Assembly: GCA_020632925.1 (NCBI GenBank)
Contig: JACKER010000007.1
Coordinates: 62,001-126,000 of the forward strand
DNA: 64,000 bases
Direction: 5' to 3'
Origin: Alphaproteobacteria bacterium
Lineage (GTDB): Bacteria > Myxococcota_A > UBA796 > GCA-2862545
In this document: positions 1 to 9,283 of the stretch, piece by piece
Position numbering within the stretch: position 1 is the stretch's first letter
Layout: each line of letters starts with the position of its first letter
Program-made: the position numbers and the translations under genes
The notes under the pieces: model-generated
Seen by the model: the letters and a program-made list of their open reading frames with translations, nothing else
What the model was told of the DNA's origin: nothing
The model's database searches: none

Positions 1-320
1 GAGAAGTCGCGCTTCGAGATCTTCCGGCTGCGCGCGAGGTAGGTCGCGAAGATCTCGGCGTCCTCGTAGATCGTGCGATCCATGACGAACGTGCCGGGCG
101 CAGCCTCGAGATCCTGGTGCAACCGGAACTTCCGCGCCAGGAAGAACACCTGGCTGTGGAAGGCCCAGCGGTCCATGTCGGCGTAGAAGTCGTCGAGGTA
201 GGGGTTGTCGCCGAACGGCTCGTAGACCGGGACGATGCCGTACCGCTCGGTCAGGTACCGGACCAGGGTCGTCTTGCCGACGCCGATGTTCCCCGACACC
301 GCGACGAACCTGTCGGCCAC
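1..320 (-). CDS. Deoxynucleoside kinase, partial (cut by window edge)
   Basis: Phosphorylates deoxynucleosides for nucleotide salvage in the cytoplasm. The reverse strand reads from a GTG at 320 into a P-loop GNIGVGKTT (residues 10-18), then EPFGDNPYL, a DRWAFHSQVFFLARKF helix and DRTIYEDAEIFA near residue 84. These are the nucleotide-binding, substrate-binding and DR(S/T) motifs of the dNK/dGK family. A GGGGAGG ribosome site lies just before the GTG. About 106 residues are present; the family is usually about 210, so the C-terminal half is outside the window. Confidence 0.9.
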   Translation of the reverse strand, partial: MADRFVAVSGNIGVGKTTLVRYLTERYGIVPVYEPFGDNPYLDDFYADMDRWAFHSQVFFLARKFRLHQDLEAAPGTFVMDRTIYEDAEIFATYLARSRKISKRDF

Positions 321-423
321 CGGACCTCCCCGCGCCCCGTTCACACGCGACCGCCGCGACAGCCACCCCGATCCGATCGAAGATGCGGGCCGCGGACACG
401 TCGATGGCGGACCGGAGGGCGGG

Positions 424-1194
424 ATGTGGTGGTGGACGGCGGCTCTGGCGGCGGAAGGGGATCCCGAGACCCCCGCGCCGGAGCCGGAGGAGCCCGAGGT
501 GATCGAGATCAGCGCCCCCGAAGAGGAGCTCGGGAGCGCGATCGAGGGCATCGACGACGTCCACGCCGAGGTGAAGCTCGGGCCGCAGCTCGAGGACTGG
601 GTGCCGCTGCCAGGGAACCTGGTCCGCGGCCGCTTCGTCGTCCGTCCGTTGCTGGGGGCCGAGGGCGCGCAGGGGCGGTTCGCGGTCACCGCCGGGGCGG
701 CGCTGGGCCACCAGTGGTGGACGCTCGGTGACGGGCCGGTGGGCGCCGGGGGCGAGGAGCTGGTACGGGTGAGCGCTCCGATCGGCGGGTTGAAGGGACG
801 CCGGGTGGACGCGGAGATCGTCGGTGGTCCGTGGGTGGGTCCGATCGGGCTGCGCGTCGGGCCGACGCTGACCTGGGATCGGCTGGACCCCGGCGGCGAC
901 CTGCCGGTGCTCGAGGACGCCGTCCTCGTCGGTGGCCTCGTGGACCTGTCCGCCATGCTCGGGCCCGTCGTGCTGACCGCGGGGCTGCAGCCGGCGTGGG
1001 TGGTGGGCGGGGAGCGCGTCGGCGCGGATCCGGAGGCCGTGCCGCTGCCCGTGCTCGGGGACGAGACGACCTGGCGCGCGGGGGTCGGCCTGATCGGCGA
1101 CCACCTGGAGCTGTTGCTGGGGGCGGCGCTCCGCGAGACCGCGATCGGACCCATCGGCGAGGGGACGCTCGGCCTGCGGGTGAGGCTGCTGTGA
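424..1194 (+). CDS. Secreted hypothetical protein, possible outer-membrane protein
   Basis: 256 residues from an ATG preceded by GGAGGGCGGG. The N-terminus MWWWTAALAA looks like a very short export signal, followed by a Pro/Glu-rich linker (about residues 10-40). The rest alternates hydrophobic and Gly-rich stretches, compatible with a beta-barrel, but no family is recognised. An in-frame extension to 235 would overlap the divergent kinase gene, so the later start is preferred. It converges on the ParA-like gene with two bases between the stops. Confidence 0.6.
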   Translation: MWWWTAALAAEGDPETPAPEPEEPEVIEISAPEEELGSAIEGIDDVHAEVKLGPQLEDWVPLPGNLVRGRFVVRPLLGAEGAQGRFAVTAGAALGHQWWTLGDGPVGAGGEELVRVSAPIGGLKGRRVDAEIVGGPWVGPIGLRVGPTLTWDRLDPGGDLPVLEDAVLVGGLVDLSAMLGPVVLTAGLQPAWVVGGERVGADPEAVPLPVLGDETTWRAGVGLIGDHLELLLGAALRETAIGPIGEGTLGLRVRLL

Positions 1195-1196
1195 GG

Positions 1197-1814
1197 TCAG
1201 GCCTCCTGCACGAAGTCCAGCAGCGGACGCCACTCCTCGCGCCAGGACACGAGCTTGTGCGAGGGGTCGTCGAACAGGGAGCTGCCGACCTCCGCGAGGT
1301 TCGCGTACGTCTGGGTGTCGCGCAGGCGGGCGAGCGTCTGGACGGGCAGGGTCTCGAGGAAGTCCTCCAGCCGCTTCGACGCGCGGGTGCGCGCCCGGTA
1401 CCGGTTGGCGACGACGCCGATCGGGCGCTTGTTCTTGCGGATCACCTTGAACTCGCTCACGAGGTCGACGAACCGCTGGGTGCCCGCCTCGTCGAAGACG
1501 GAGGCCTGGACCGGGACCACGATCGCGTCGGCGGCCTTCACGAGCTCCTCGAGGTCCTTCTTCCGCAGGGCAGCGGGCACGTCGACCACGATCCGGTCGT
1601 ACCCCTTGGGCTTCTCCCACCCCTTCGACAGGTCCAGCCCGTGGATCGTCGGGAGAGACGCCGGGCGCCGCTCCAGCCACGCGAGCGCGGACTGCTGCTT
1701 GTCGAGATCGGCGAGCGCGGTCCGGTCCCCGAGGTGAGCGAACCACGCGGCCAGGTGCGTGGACACCGTCGTCTTGCCCACGCCTCCCTTCACGTTGGCC
1801 ACCATCACCACCAT
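1197..1814 (-). CDS. ParA/MinD-type ATPase
   Basis: 205 residues. The deviant Walker A motif KGGVGKTT is at residues 9-16, with a DLDKQQSAL switch region near residue 37 and IVVDVPA as Walker B. These ATPases dimerise on ATP and position DNA or protein complexes. It is shorter than plasmid ParA (about 260) and resembles stand-alone chromosomal ParA-like proteins. There is no parB next to it, so the cargo is unknown. The ATG at 1814 has a GGGAGG site upstream; an internal ATG at 1805 is possible. Confidence 0.85.
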   Translation of the reverse strand: MVVMVANVKGGVGKTTVSTHLAAWFAHLGDRTALADLDKQQSALAWLERRPASLPTIHGLDLSKGWEKPKGYDRIVVDVPAALRKKDLEELVKAADAIVVPVQASVFDEAGTQRFVDLVSEFKVIRKNKRPIGVVANRYRARTRASKRLEDFLETLPVQTLARLRDTQTYANLAEVGSSLFDDPSHKLVSWREEWRPLLDFVQEA

Positions 1815-1888
1815 CGGCGCCTCCCAGGTCGGACCACGGTCCTACCGCGCGGGTCGCGCGCGCGCTCCCGTACGAGCGAGGAGAGATC

Positions 1889-2755
1889 ATGATCGTCGCC
1901 TGGATCGCCAGCGCCCTGGCCGCTCCGCCCGAGGGGGTCGACCCCGACGACGTCTTCCACTGGGAGGCCGGGAGCCGCGCCCTGCTCGACGGACCTCCCG
2001 GGTGCTGGGAGCTGTCGGGCCAGCTCGATCTCACGCTCTCGGGCTACGTCCCCGCCTCCCGCTGGACGCGTCCCGAGCGGCGGGACCACAAGATGCACGG
2101 CACGTTCTCCGGTCGGATCGACGGCGGCACGTGGACCTCGTTCACCTACGAGCTGGACGACGGCGAGGACGACATGACCGTCCCGCTGTTCCCCATGACC
2201 GGCCGCATCTCGCCCGACGTCGTGAAGCGCCTCGACGAGCCGTCCGAGAGCACGCTGCAGATCTCGAGCGACGGAAATGGGGAGGAGGAGGCGGTGAACA
2301 CGCTCCGCCGGACGCTGGACGCGATCGATCCGGAGACCGAGACCGCCTACGCCGAGTGGTCCGACGGCAAGGGCGCCGTGCGCCTGCTGCAGGACATCCC
2401 GTTCGAGGGGAGCGGCCGGGACACCGTCGTCGTCGAGACGCTCTTCCCCAACGGGGGGCCGGCCACGAGCCTGGACGTGACGTTCCCCCGACGCGTGAAG
2501 GTGGGCGACGCGCTGCTCAAGGTCACCGTGTTCGACGGCCAGATGCACCTGCGCGGTCAGCAGGTCGGGGACCTGGTGATGCCGGCGCTCGAGAGCCTGT
2601 CCGTGGGCATGGGGGCGCTGGGGCTCACGGGCGCCTGGGAGCAGAAGCTGACCTACCAGAAGGCCCAGCGCTGCGCGGCGTCCGCGGCGCCGGCACCCGC
2701 TTCCGCGCCGGAGACGCCTCCGCCGCCGGCACCCGAGCACACGGATCCAGGGTAG
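1889..2755 (+). CDS. Secreted hypothetical protein, paralogue of the gene at 37073-37969
   Basis: 288 residues with a short export signal (MIVAWIASALAA). The family is unknown, but it shares a clear pattern with the 298-residue protein at 37073-37969: GCWE followed by an aromatic-rich strand, NTLR..LD..........W, a V.LL..IPFEG-type stretch, LDVTFP, a V.LRG-type strand, and QRC or ARC before a low-complexity Pro/Ala/Glu tail. The start has GAGGAGAG upstream. The next gene begins 9 bases downstream, suggesting co-transcription with the lipoprotein at 2765. Confidence 0.7.
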   Translation: MIVAWIASALAAPPEGVDPDDVFHWEAGSRALLDGPPGCWELSGQLDLTLSGYVPASRWTRPERRDHKMHGTFSGRIDGGTWTSFTYELDDGEDDMTVPLFPMTGRISPDVVKRLDEPSESTLQISSDGNGEEEAVNTLRRTLDAIDPETETAYAEWSDGKGAVRLLQDIPFEGSGRDTVVVETLFPNGGPATSLDVTFPRRVKVGDALLKVTVFDGQMHLRGQQVGDLVMPALESLSVGMGALGLTGAWEQKLTYQKAQRCAASAAPAPASAPETPPPPAPEHTDPG

Positions 2756-2764
2756 GGAGCCCGT

Positions 2765-3730
2765 ATGCTCCTGTTCTCCCTCATCGGTTGTGGTGCGGGT
2801 GCGTCGCCCGCGGTGATGCCTCGCGCGGAGGCGCCCCGGGACTTCTGGTCCCACTGGGGTGACGGCAAGGCCGAGCTCGACGGATACGCGTACACCGCCC
2901 GACGCTACGGCGAGCTGCGGACCGGCGAGGAGATCCAGGTCTGGGTGACGGAGGACTTCACCGCCGGCCAGCTGGTGAAGTCGAACGGCGGGCACGGCGA
3001 CGAGTTCCCCGTGCTCAAGCTCAACGACATCCGGCGCTTCCAGACCGGCATCTACGACTACCACCTGCTGCAGAGCGTGTTCGTCCGGGCGGACGGCAAG
3101 CAGGCGCTCGGGCTGCCGGTCAAGGAGGTGCTGTCGGTGGACGAGTGGTGCGGGGCGGCGTTCGAGGAGCTCGTCGTCCGTGACGGTGTGGTCCACGGCG
3201 TCGGCCACAGCTACTTCGACGGCGAGGGGGACCGCTCCTGGGAGGACGAGCGGGTGCCCGCGATGGGCGTGATGGCGGACGCCCTGCCCTACCTCGCGCG
3301 CGGCCTGCTGGGCGATCCGGTCGCGCCGGGCGCGTCGGTGGCCGTGCAGCTCCGGCACTCGCAGATCGATCAGCGCCTGGCACACCGCGAGCCCGCCTGG
3401 GTCCCGGCGACGCTGTCCCGGGCCGCCGAGGTGGAGTCCGTCGAGGTGCCCGCGGGCACCTTCGAGGTCCGGCGCTTCGAGGTGACCACGGACGACCCGG
3501 CGTGCGGCACGGCCAGCGGCATCGCAGCGGACGGCACGACCTGCAAGGCGACCTGGTGGGTGGAGGAGGCGGCGCCCCACCGGATCGTGCGTTGGTCGCG
3601 CGACAACGGGGAGGACGCCGTGCTCACGGGCTCGTTCCGCGGCGCCTACTGGTCGATGCACGGTGAGGGGCAGGAGGAGGCGCGGCGCCAGCTCGGCCTC
3701 GGCCTCCACCCCTACGCGCCGGCTCCCTGA
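2765..3730 (+). CDS. Lipoprotein of unknown function
   Basis: 321 residues. MLLFSLIGCGAG has a lipobox (LIGC, Cys at residue 9), so the protein is probably lipid-anchored. The C-terminal third carries the order 'P-A-G-T-F-E-V-R-R-F' then 'WWVEEAAPHRIVRW', the kind of layout seen in DUF3108-like periplasmic proteins; that assignment is tentative. Three further Cys could form disulfides. It follows the secreted protein at 1889 closely, and its end overlaps the 3' end of the convergent kinase gene by about 19 bases. Confidence 0.65.
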   Translation: MLLFSLIGCGAGASPAVMPRAEAPRDFWSHWGDGKAELDGYAYTARRYGELRTGEEIQVWVTEDFTAGQLVKSNGGHGDEFPVLKLNDIRRFQTGIYDYHLLQSVFVRADGKQALGLPVKEVLSVDEWCGAAFEELVVRDGVVHGVGHSYFDGEGDRSWEDERVPAMGVMADALPYLARGLLGDPVAPGASVAVQLRHSQIDQRLAHREPAWVPATLSRAAEVESVEVPAGTFEVRRFEVTTDDPACGTASGIAADGTTCKATWWVEEAAPHRIVRWSRDNGEDAVLTGSFRGAYWSMHGEGQEEARRQLGLGLHPYAPAP

Positions 3731-6700
3731 GCCTGGCGAACGGCGGCCAGCCGCGCGCGGATGGGGTGACCGGGGGGTAGCCCGGCACCACGGACCAGCT
3801 CCTCGGCGTGATCGAGCGCCCGACGCGCCTCCGGGCCCCCGCTCGCCAGCGCCACCACGCGCCACCCTTCCGCCGCTCGGACCAGGCACCCGGCGTCCTC
3901 CGCGCGGGCCGCGATCTCGCCCGCCAACGCGCGCGCCTGCTCGACCGCGCCCGACCCCGCGAAGAGCTCGGCCGCCTGCAGGCCGGCGTCGTCCCGGCCC
4001 ATCCCCGGGATCCGGGCCAGGCTCCTCCACGCGGACCCCAGGTCGGCGACATCGACCGCGACGCCGGCCCGGGAGCGCACCCAGGCCGCGAGGATGCGTG
4101 CCGAACACTCGCGGACGGGGTCGCCTTCGGACGCGAGCGCCACAACCTCCGTCCACTGGATCGCCGCGGCCGGATCGCCGTGTTCGACGAGCAGCTCCGC
4201 CATCAGGTGCGCCGAGGTACGGCGGTCCTCGTCGTCTCGCCGCTCGTCGTGGACCCCGCGCGTGAGCCTCATGGCCTCCGTCGTCGCCCCGCGCGCGCGG
4301 GCGATCCGCGCCTGGACCAGGCGTGCCTGGTGGAGGACGGCCACCCCGTTCGGCGCCAGGCGCAAGGCCTCTCCCGCGACGTGCTCGGCCTGCTCGAAGC
4401 GTGCGAGCTCCACCAGCGCGATGCCGAGGTTCGTCAGCGTCAGCGCGCGGGACTCGTCCAGCCCGAAATCCGCCTTCCACTGGGCCGCCTGCTCGAGCGG
4501 GGCGATCGCCTCCCGGGGACGGCCGAGGTCGACGAGCGTGATGGCCTCGTTCATCCAGAGCGCCGTGACGTGGATGGTGGGCTCGTTCCCGAACAGCCGC
4601 CGGGCCCGCGCGAACCCTTCGAGCGCCCGTTCGCTCTCGTGGAGGTACAGGTCGATCAGCGCGATGTTGGAGATGTCGGAAGCCACGCCGTAGTGGTCTC
4701 CCATCCGCCGGTTCGCGGCGGCGCTCTCCTCGAACCGCTCTCGGGCGAGGGCGTGCGCCCCCGTGAGCCACGCGACGGTCCCCGCGAGGGTCGCGACGCG
4801 TCCTGCCAGGAGCGGGTCGTCGATCCCGCGCGCCATCTCGACCGCTCGGAGGGCTTCCTTCTCCGCTTCCTCGCCGTGCCCCTGCTGAGCCAGCGTCACC
4901 GCCCGCTGCCCGGCCAGGCGGCAGACCCTGGAGCGGTCGCCGAGCCGCTCGCCCAGCGGGATGGCCTCGTCCAGCAACGTCCGGCGCCGCGCCCGTTCGC
5001 GCGCCAGCCCACACGCGATCACCGCGCCCTCGAGGGCGAGGAGGCGCTGCTCGTCCGTCAGCTCTCCGGCGAGCACCCGGTCCCAGAGCTCGACCAGGAC
5101 GCGCGCAGGTCCGCGGCGGGTCAGGACGGCGGCGGCGGCGGTGGCACAGCTCACCGCGATCTCGCTCCGGCCCTGATCGACGGCCGCGCGGGTGGCGGCC
5201 ATCAGGTTCGCGACCTCGAGGTGGTACCGGTCGTGGTGGCGGGGAGCGTCGATCGTCCGCAACAGCCGGAGCCGATCGGGGCTCCCCAGGGCGGCGAAGA
5301 CCTCGCCGTGACGCCGGACGGCCGCGTCGAGCGCTCCGGGCGTGGCCTGGCGTCGGACCCACTCCTGGACCACGACGGACATCCGGAAGCGCTGGTGGGT
5401 CGGGTCGAGGCGGAGGACCGAGGCGTCCACCAGCGTCGCGAGGACGTCGATCGCCCAGGGCGCCTCCTCGTGATCGGCGAGGTCCAGCACCTGCTCGGCC
5501 ATCTCGAGGGCCGCCCCACCCTCGAACACGGAGAGCTGCACCATCGCCGCGCGGCCCCAGGCGGGCAGCAGTCCCCAGGACACCGCGAGGGAGGCCGCGA
5601 GGCTCCGCTGGCGCTCGGGACGGTCGCGCTCACCGCCCGCCAGCAGGTCCAGGCGGTCGCGCAGGCGCTCGAGCAGGACGGGAGGCGGCAGCAGGCGGGT
5701 TCGCGCGGCGGCGAGCTCCAGGGCCAGGGGCATCCGCTCGAGCGCGTCCACCAGCGCACCGAGAACGCCGTCGTCCACGGGGACGCCGTGGGCCCGCGCC
5801 GCGAACAGCGCGAGGGCGTCCGCGTGGTCCAGCGGCTCCACCTCGAGCTGCTGCTCGCCACGCAGGCGCAGGGAGACCCGCGTGGTGCACAGGAAGGTGG
5901 CGGAGGGTGCGGTCGCGAGCCAGCGCCCGAGCGTCTCGGGGAGCGCGTGGACCACCTGCTCGAGGTTGTCGAGCACGACGAGGACGGCGCCCCGCGCCCG
6001 GAGCGCCTGACCCACCTGCTCGGTCGGATCGGTGCCCACCATCGGGATCGAGAGCGCGGCCGCGGTGCGCGCGGTGACCGCGTCGGCATCGCGGGCGTCC
6101 GACAGGTCCACGAACCAGCGCTCCGCGAAGCGTCCCGCGAGCTGTGCCGCGCGCAGCGCCAGTCGCGTCTTCCCGCTCCCTCCGGGCCCCTTGAGCACCA
6201 CGAGCCGCTGGTCGCGCAACAGCGCCGCCAGCGCGTCGAGCTCCCGCACCCGACCGACGAAGGAGCTCCGATCGGGCTCGAGGTTGCCGCCGAACGGGTC
6301 GAGCGTCCGGTCGAGCGAGCCGACGGAGGGCGCGCTCGGCGTGATCGGGCCGTCGAACGTGTCGGAGGAGGAGCCCTCCAGCAGGTCGAGCAGGCTCCGG
6401 CTCTCCGCGTGGCGCGGGCGCAGCTCGGCCAGGGCCTGACGCAGGGCGGCGGCGGAGGACCAGCGCTCCGACGGCGCCTGGCGGAGGCAGCGGGCGACCA
6501 GCTCGCCGAGCCCCGGCACCGCCTGCTCGACGGGATCCAACAGCCCCTCCGCCACGTGACGGTCGGCCTCCAGCACCCGGAAGAGCGCGGGCGCCCCGGT
6601 CCCGAACGGCGGGACACCGGTCGCGAGGTGGGCGAGGGTGGCACCGAGCGCGAACAGGTCGGCCTTGGCGTTCTCCCGGCCGTCGACCTGCTCCTCGGGC

Positions 6701-7245
6701 ATGTACCCGGCCGTGCCCGCGGGCGCGTCACGCGTGGCCTGGAGACGCGCCACGCCGAGGTCCGCGATCTTGACCAGCCCGCTGCGGTCCAGGAGCAGGT
6801 TGCTGGGCTTGATGTCGCGGTGGACCATCCCTCCGGCGTCGCCCGCCCGCTGGCCGTGGAGGTGGGCGAGCCCGGCGCAGACCTGCAGCCCGACCTCGAC
6901 GATCGCCAGGGGGGGCAGGGGACCGCGCTCTCGTAGCAGGCGAGCGAGCGAGACCCCGTCGCAGAGCTCCATGGCCACGTACCAGCGGCCGTCCACCTCC
7001 CCGAGGTCGTGGATCCCCACGATGTTCGGGTGCTGGAGCATCCCGCCGAGGCGGGCCTCGCGGATCAGGCTGCCGCGGTCGAGCTCGGGATCGCCGCGCA
7101 GGACCTTGAGGGCGACGGGCTTGCGGAACCCCTCGGGCCCCACGAGCCAGGCCTGCCACACCTCGCCGGTGCCGCCCACGCCGAGCCGTCGGAGGATCTC
7201 GTAGCGGCCGAAACGGTCGTTGGGCTGGAGCGGCGCCTGCGGCAC
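3712..7245 (-). CDS. Ser/Thr protein kinase with NB-ARC-like ATPase and TPR region
   Basis: About 1177 residues. The kinase domain (about 10-275) has a Gly-rich loop GVGGTGEV, the VALK lysine, HRDIKPSNLLLD catalytic loop and a DLG in place of DFG. Next comes a P-loop ATPase (about 345-620) with GPGGSGKT and VLVVLDNLE as Walker B, resembling AAA_16/NB-ARC modules. The remainder is helical TPR-like repeats. This is the layout of large signalling kinases and AfsR-like regulators. The GTG at 7245 is preferred because earlier starts run into the divergent lipoprotein gene. The opposite-strand long frame at 3808-6936 is a composition shadow. Confidence 0.85.
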   Translation of the reverse strand: MPQAPLQPNDRFGRYEILRRLGVGGTGEVWQAWLVGPEGFRKPVALKVLRGDPELDRGSLIREARLGGMLQHPNIVGIHDLGEVDGRWYVAMELCDGVSLARLLRERGPLPPLAIVEVGLQVCAGLAHLHGQRAGDAGGMVHRDIKPSNLLLDRSGLVKIADLGVARLQATRDAPAGTAGYMPEEQVDGRENAKADLFALGATLAHLATGVPPFGTGAPALFRVLEADRHVAEGLLDPVEQAVPGLGELVARCLRQAPSERWSSAAALRQALAELRPRHAESRSLLDLLEGSSSDTFDGPITPSAPSVGSLDRTLDPFGGNLEPDRSSFVGRVRELDALAALLRDQRLVVLKGPGGSGKTRLALRAAQLAGRFAERWFVDLSDARDADAVTARTAAALSIPMVGTDPTEQVGQALRARGAVLVVLDNLEQVVHALPETLGRWLATAPSATFLCTTRVSLRLRGEQQLEVEPLDHADALALFAARAHGVPVDDGVLGALVDALERMPLALELAAARTRLLPPPVLLERLRDRLDLLAGGERDRPERQRSLAASLAVSWGLLPAWGRAAMVQLSVFEGGAALEMAEQVLDLADHEEAPWAIDVLATLVDASVLRLDPTHQRFRMSVVVQEWVRRQATPGALDAAVRRHGEVFAALGSPDRLRLLRTIDAPRHHDRYHLEVANLMAATRAAVDQGRSEIAVSCATAAAAVLTRRGPARVLVELWDRVLAGELTDEQRLLALEGAVIACGLARERARRRTLLDEAIPLGERLGDRSRVCRLAGQRAVTLAQQGHGEEAEKEALRAVEMARGIDDPLLAGRVATLAGTVAWLTGAHALARERFEESAAANRRMGDHYGVASDISNIALIDLYLHESERALEGFARARRLFGNEPTIHVTALWMNEAITLVDLGRPREAIAPLEQAAQWKADFGLDESRALTLTNLGIALVELARFEQAEHVAGEALRLAPNGVAVLHQARLVQARIARARGATTEAMRLTRGVHDERRDDEDRRTSAHLMAELLVEHGDPAAAIQWTEVVALASEGDPVRECSARILAAWVRSRAGVAVDVADLGSAWRSLARIPGMGRDDAGLQAAELFAGSGAVEQARALAGEIAARAEDAGCLVRAAEGWRVVALASGGPEARRALDHAEELVRGAGLPPGHPIRARLAAVRQAQGAGA

Positions 7246-7300
7246 GCGCCATCCTACCGCTGGTGGGGCGGGCGTGCGCCGGTCGTGGTACACCGGCGGG

Positions 7301-9283
7301 ATGCGTGCGTTCCTCGCTCGATCCGCCGGCCTGACCGCGGTCGTCACCACGCTGCTCGTGGAGACGGGCTGCGGTCGGCTGTCCCAGGAGCCCTGGTGGT
7401 TCTCGGAGCTGGTGCCGGACTCGCCCTGCTACCGGGTCGACCTGATGGACGGCGTCGACGAGGCCTCGACGACCGAGCTGCACGACCTCTACGACTGCCT
7501 CGATCAGGGCGGGATGCTGGCGTCGCTGCAGCCGCTCGACACCGACCTCGACTTCGACACGCGCAGCGGTGACCCCATCGGCATCGAGCTCGCCCGGGTC
7601 CTCAACCACCTCCCCGAGGTGGACATCGACCCCTTCGCCATCGGCGGCGTGCTGCTCGACGCGCTGAACGCTCCCGACCGCCCCGTGGACGAGCTGCTCG
7701 ACACCGCGACCGAGGCGATCTACGGCTGGCGGACCGCCGAGGTCCGCGACCAGTCCCTCCAGCGCGACGACCCCGTGGCGCTGCAGGCGGGGCTGCTGGC
7801 GCCGCTGCGACCGGTCCTCCCCGTGGCCGCCACCGCGCTGCTCGCGGACGGTACGGGGGCGCTCGACCTCGCAGGCGACACGCTCGCGGACCCGGAGGCC
7901 GGCGAGTGGCTGCTCACGGTCTCGTCCGTGCTCTCCTCCGAGGAGCCCGCGATCCGTCAGCCGCTCGATCCGCTGCTGGCCGACCTCGGCGTGATGGTGC
8001 GGGAGACGCGGACCCCCGGCAACGACCGGTGGGAGGCGGCGTCCGGGGACAGCCTCCGCGACGTGGCGGACTTCTTCGTGGTCCGCGACAACCCCGTGGT
8101 GGACGAGATCTCGCCCGCGGTCGCCGACATGCTCGGGGACGACGTGGTCCTCGACGCGCTGGTCCCGATGATCGACGAGCTGGCGGCGGGGGACCACCTC
8201 GTGCCGCTGCCGCCCGAGATCGGCTGGCTCGCGTCGGTCGACACCGACGGCTCCCCACTGACGCCCGCGGAGCTGTCCGCGCTCACGCGCTTCGTCCGCC
8301 TGCTCGCCGACAACAACCACGAGGTGGACTGCCAGATCCTGTTCTTCCGCTGGCAGCTGCCGAACCTCGCGGTGAGCACGTTGGAGCTCATCGCGGACAT
8401 GGAGCCCGGCGAGGTGGTCGACCTGGCGTCGGTGATCGAGTCGTTGACCGGAAACTTCGTCGGAGAGCTGGCGTTCGAGGCTGCCATCGCGACCTGCCCC
8501 ACCATCTCGCCCACGGCGTACGACGACCTGCAGGTGCTCGAGACGATCCAGATGCCCGAGTCCGAGGACGTGCTGGTGGCCTTCGTCGCGCTGCTGCAGG
8601 TCCTCAAGCACGGCCAGCAGGACCACATCCCGGCGTTCGCCGACATGGCGGAGGCGCTGTACGACGCGGGCGGGCTGGAGCCGGGCGAGGAGCTGATCCG
8701 CGACATCGCGCGCGAGAAGGCGTTGACGGACGTGCTGACCGTGCTGCCGGTGCTGGTCCACCCCGAGGAGCACGGCATCACGGCGGGGGGCGCGCCGGCC
8801 AACGATCTGGCGGACCTGCTCGGCATCGTGCGCTGGGCCTTCGTGGTCGATCCCGAGACGGGCCTGACCGGCTTCCAGCGGACGCGGCCCTGGATGGCGC
8901 CGGTGCTCGGTGAGGACGGCACCTGGGTCACCATCGGGAACCTCGCGCGGACGCTGGACACGCCGGGGACGCAGCTGTCGCGCTCGCTGGACCTGATCCC
9001 CGTGCTGGTGGACCTCGACCCGGACCTCGTGCTGCTCGACCAGATCGCCACGGTGCTGCACGACGAGGAGCTGTCGCTGCCCCTCCTCCGGCTGCTCGAG
9101 CGCGACGAGCTCATCGACGACGCGCTCGCCGACCAACCGCCGCCCGACGCGATCGACGAGGTGCCGCTGGCCTTCGGTGGGCGGCTGCTGCTGACCGGCG
9201 CCCTCGAGGACGTGCTGCGCCTCGTGGACCTGGTGATCGGCTCCATCCCCGGCTCCACGACCTCGAGCACGGGCGGACCGTGA
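7301..9283 (+). CDS. Exported hypothetical protein, possible lipoprotein
   Basis: 660 residues. The N-terminus MRAFLARSAGLTAVVTTLLVETGC is an export signal ending in a weak lipobox (ETGC). The body is acidic, Leu/Asp/Glu-rich and mostly helical, with repeated blocks such as 'ELLDTATEAI', 'DLADLLGIVRWA' and 'LDLIPVLVDLDPDLVLLDQI'. No known family was recognised. Its stop overlaps the start of the hydrolase gene (GTGA), so the two are probably translationally coupled. The 55 bases between it and the kinase gene must hold divergent promoters. Confidence 0.65.
   Translation: MRAFLARSAGLTAVVTTLLVETGCGRLSQEPWWFSELVPDSPCYRVDLMDGVDEASTTELHDLYDCLDQGGMLASLQPLDTDLDFDTRSGDPIGIELARVLNHLPEVDIDPFAIGGVLLDALNAPDRPVDELLDTATEAIYGWRTAEVRDQSLQRDDPVALQAGLLAPLRPVLPVAATALLADGTGALDLAGDTLADPEAGEWLLTVSSVLSSEEPAIRQPLDPLLADLGVMVRETRTPGNDRWEAASGDSLRDVADFFVVRDNPVVDEISPAVADMLGDDVVLDALVPMIDELAAGDHLVPLPPEIGWLASVDTDGSPLTPAELSALTRFVRLLADNNHEVDCQILFFRWQLPNLAVSTLELIADMEPGEVVDLASVIESLTGNFVGELAFEAAIATCPTISPTAYDDLQVLETIQMPESEDVLVAFVALLQVLKHGQQDHIPAFADMAEALYDAGGLEPGEELIRDIAREKALTDVLTVLPVLVHPEEHGITAGGAPANDLADLLGIVRWAFVVDPETGLTGFQRTRPWMAPVLGEDGTWVTIGNLARTLDTPGTQLSRSLDLIPVLVDLDPDLVLLDQIATVLHDEELSLPLLRLLERDELIDDALADQPPPDAIDEVPLAFGGRLLLTGALEDVLRLVDLVIGSIPGSTTSSTGGP

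Noticed and set aside
3808..6936. Very long open frame (over 1000 codons) on the plus strand opposite the kinase gene
   Set aside because: Its translation is Arg/Glu/Val-rich without motifs, while the minus strand has kinase, ATPase and TPR motifs. Such frames come from the strong GC bias of third positions.
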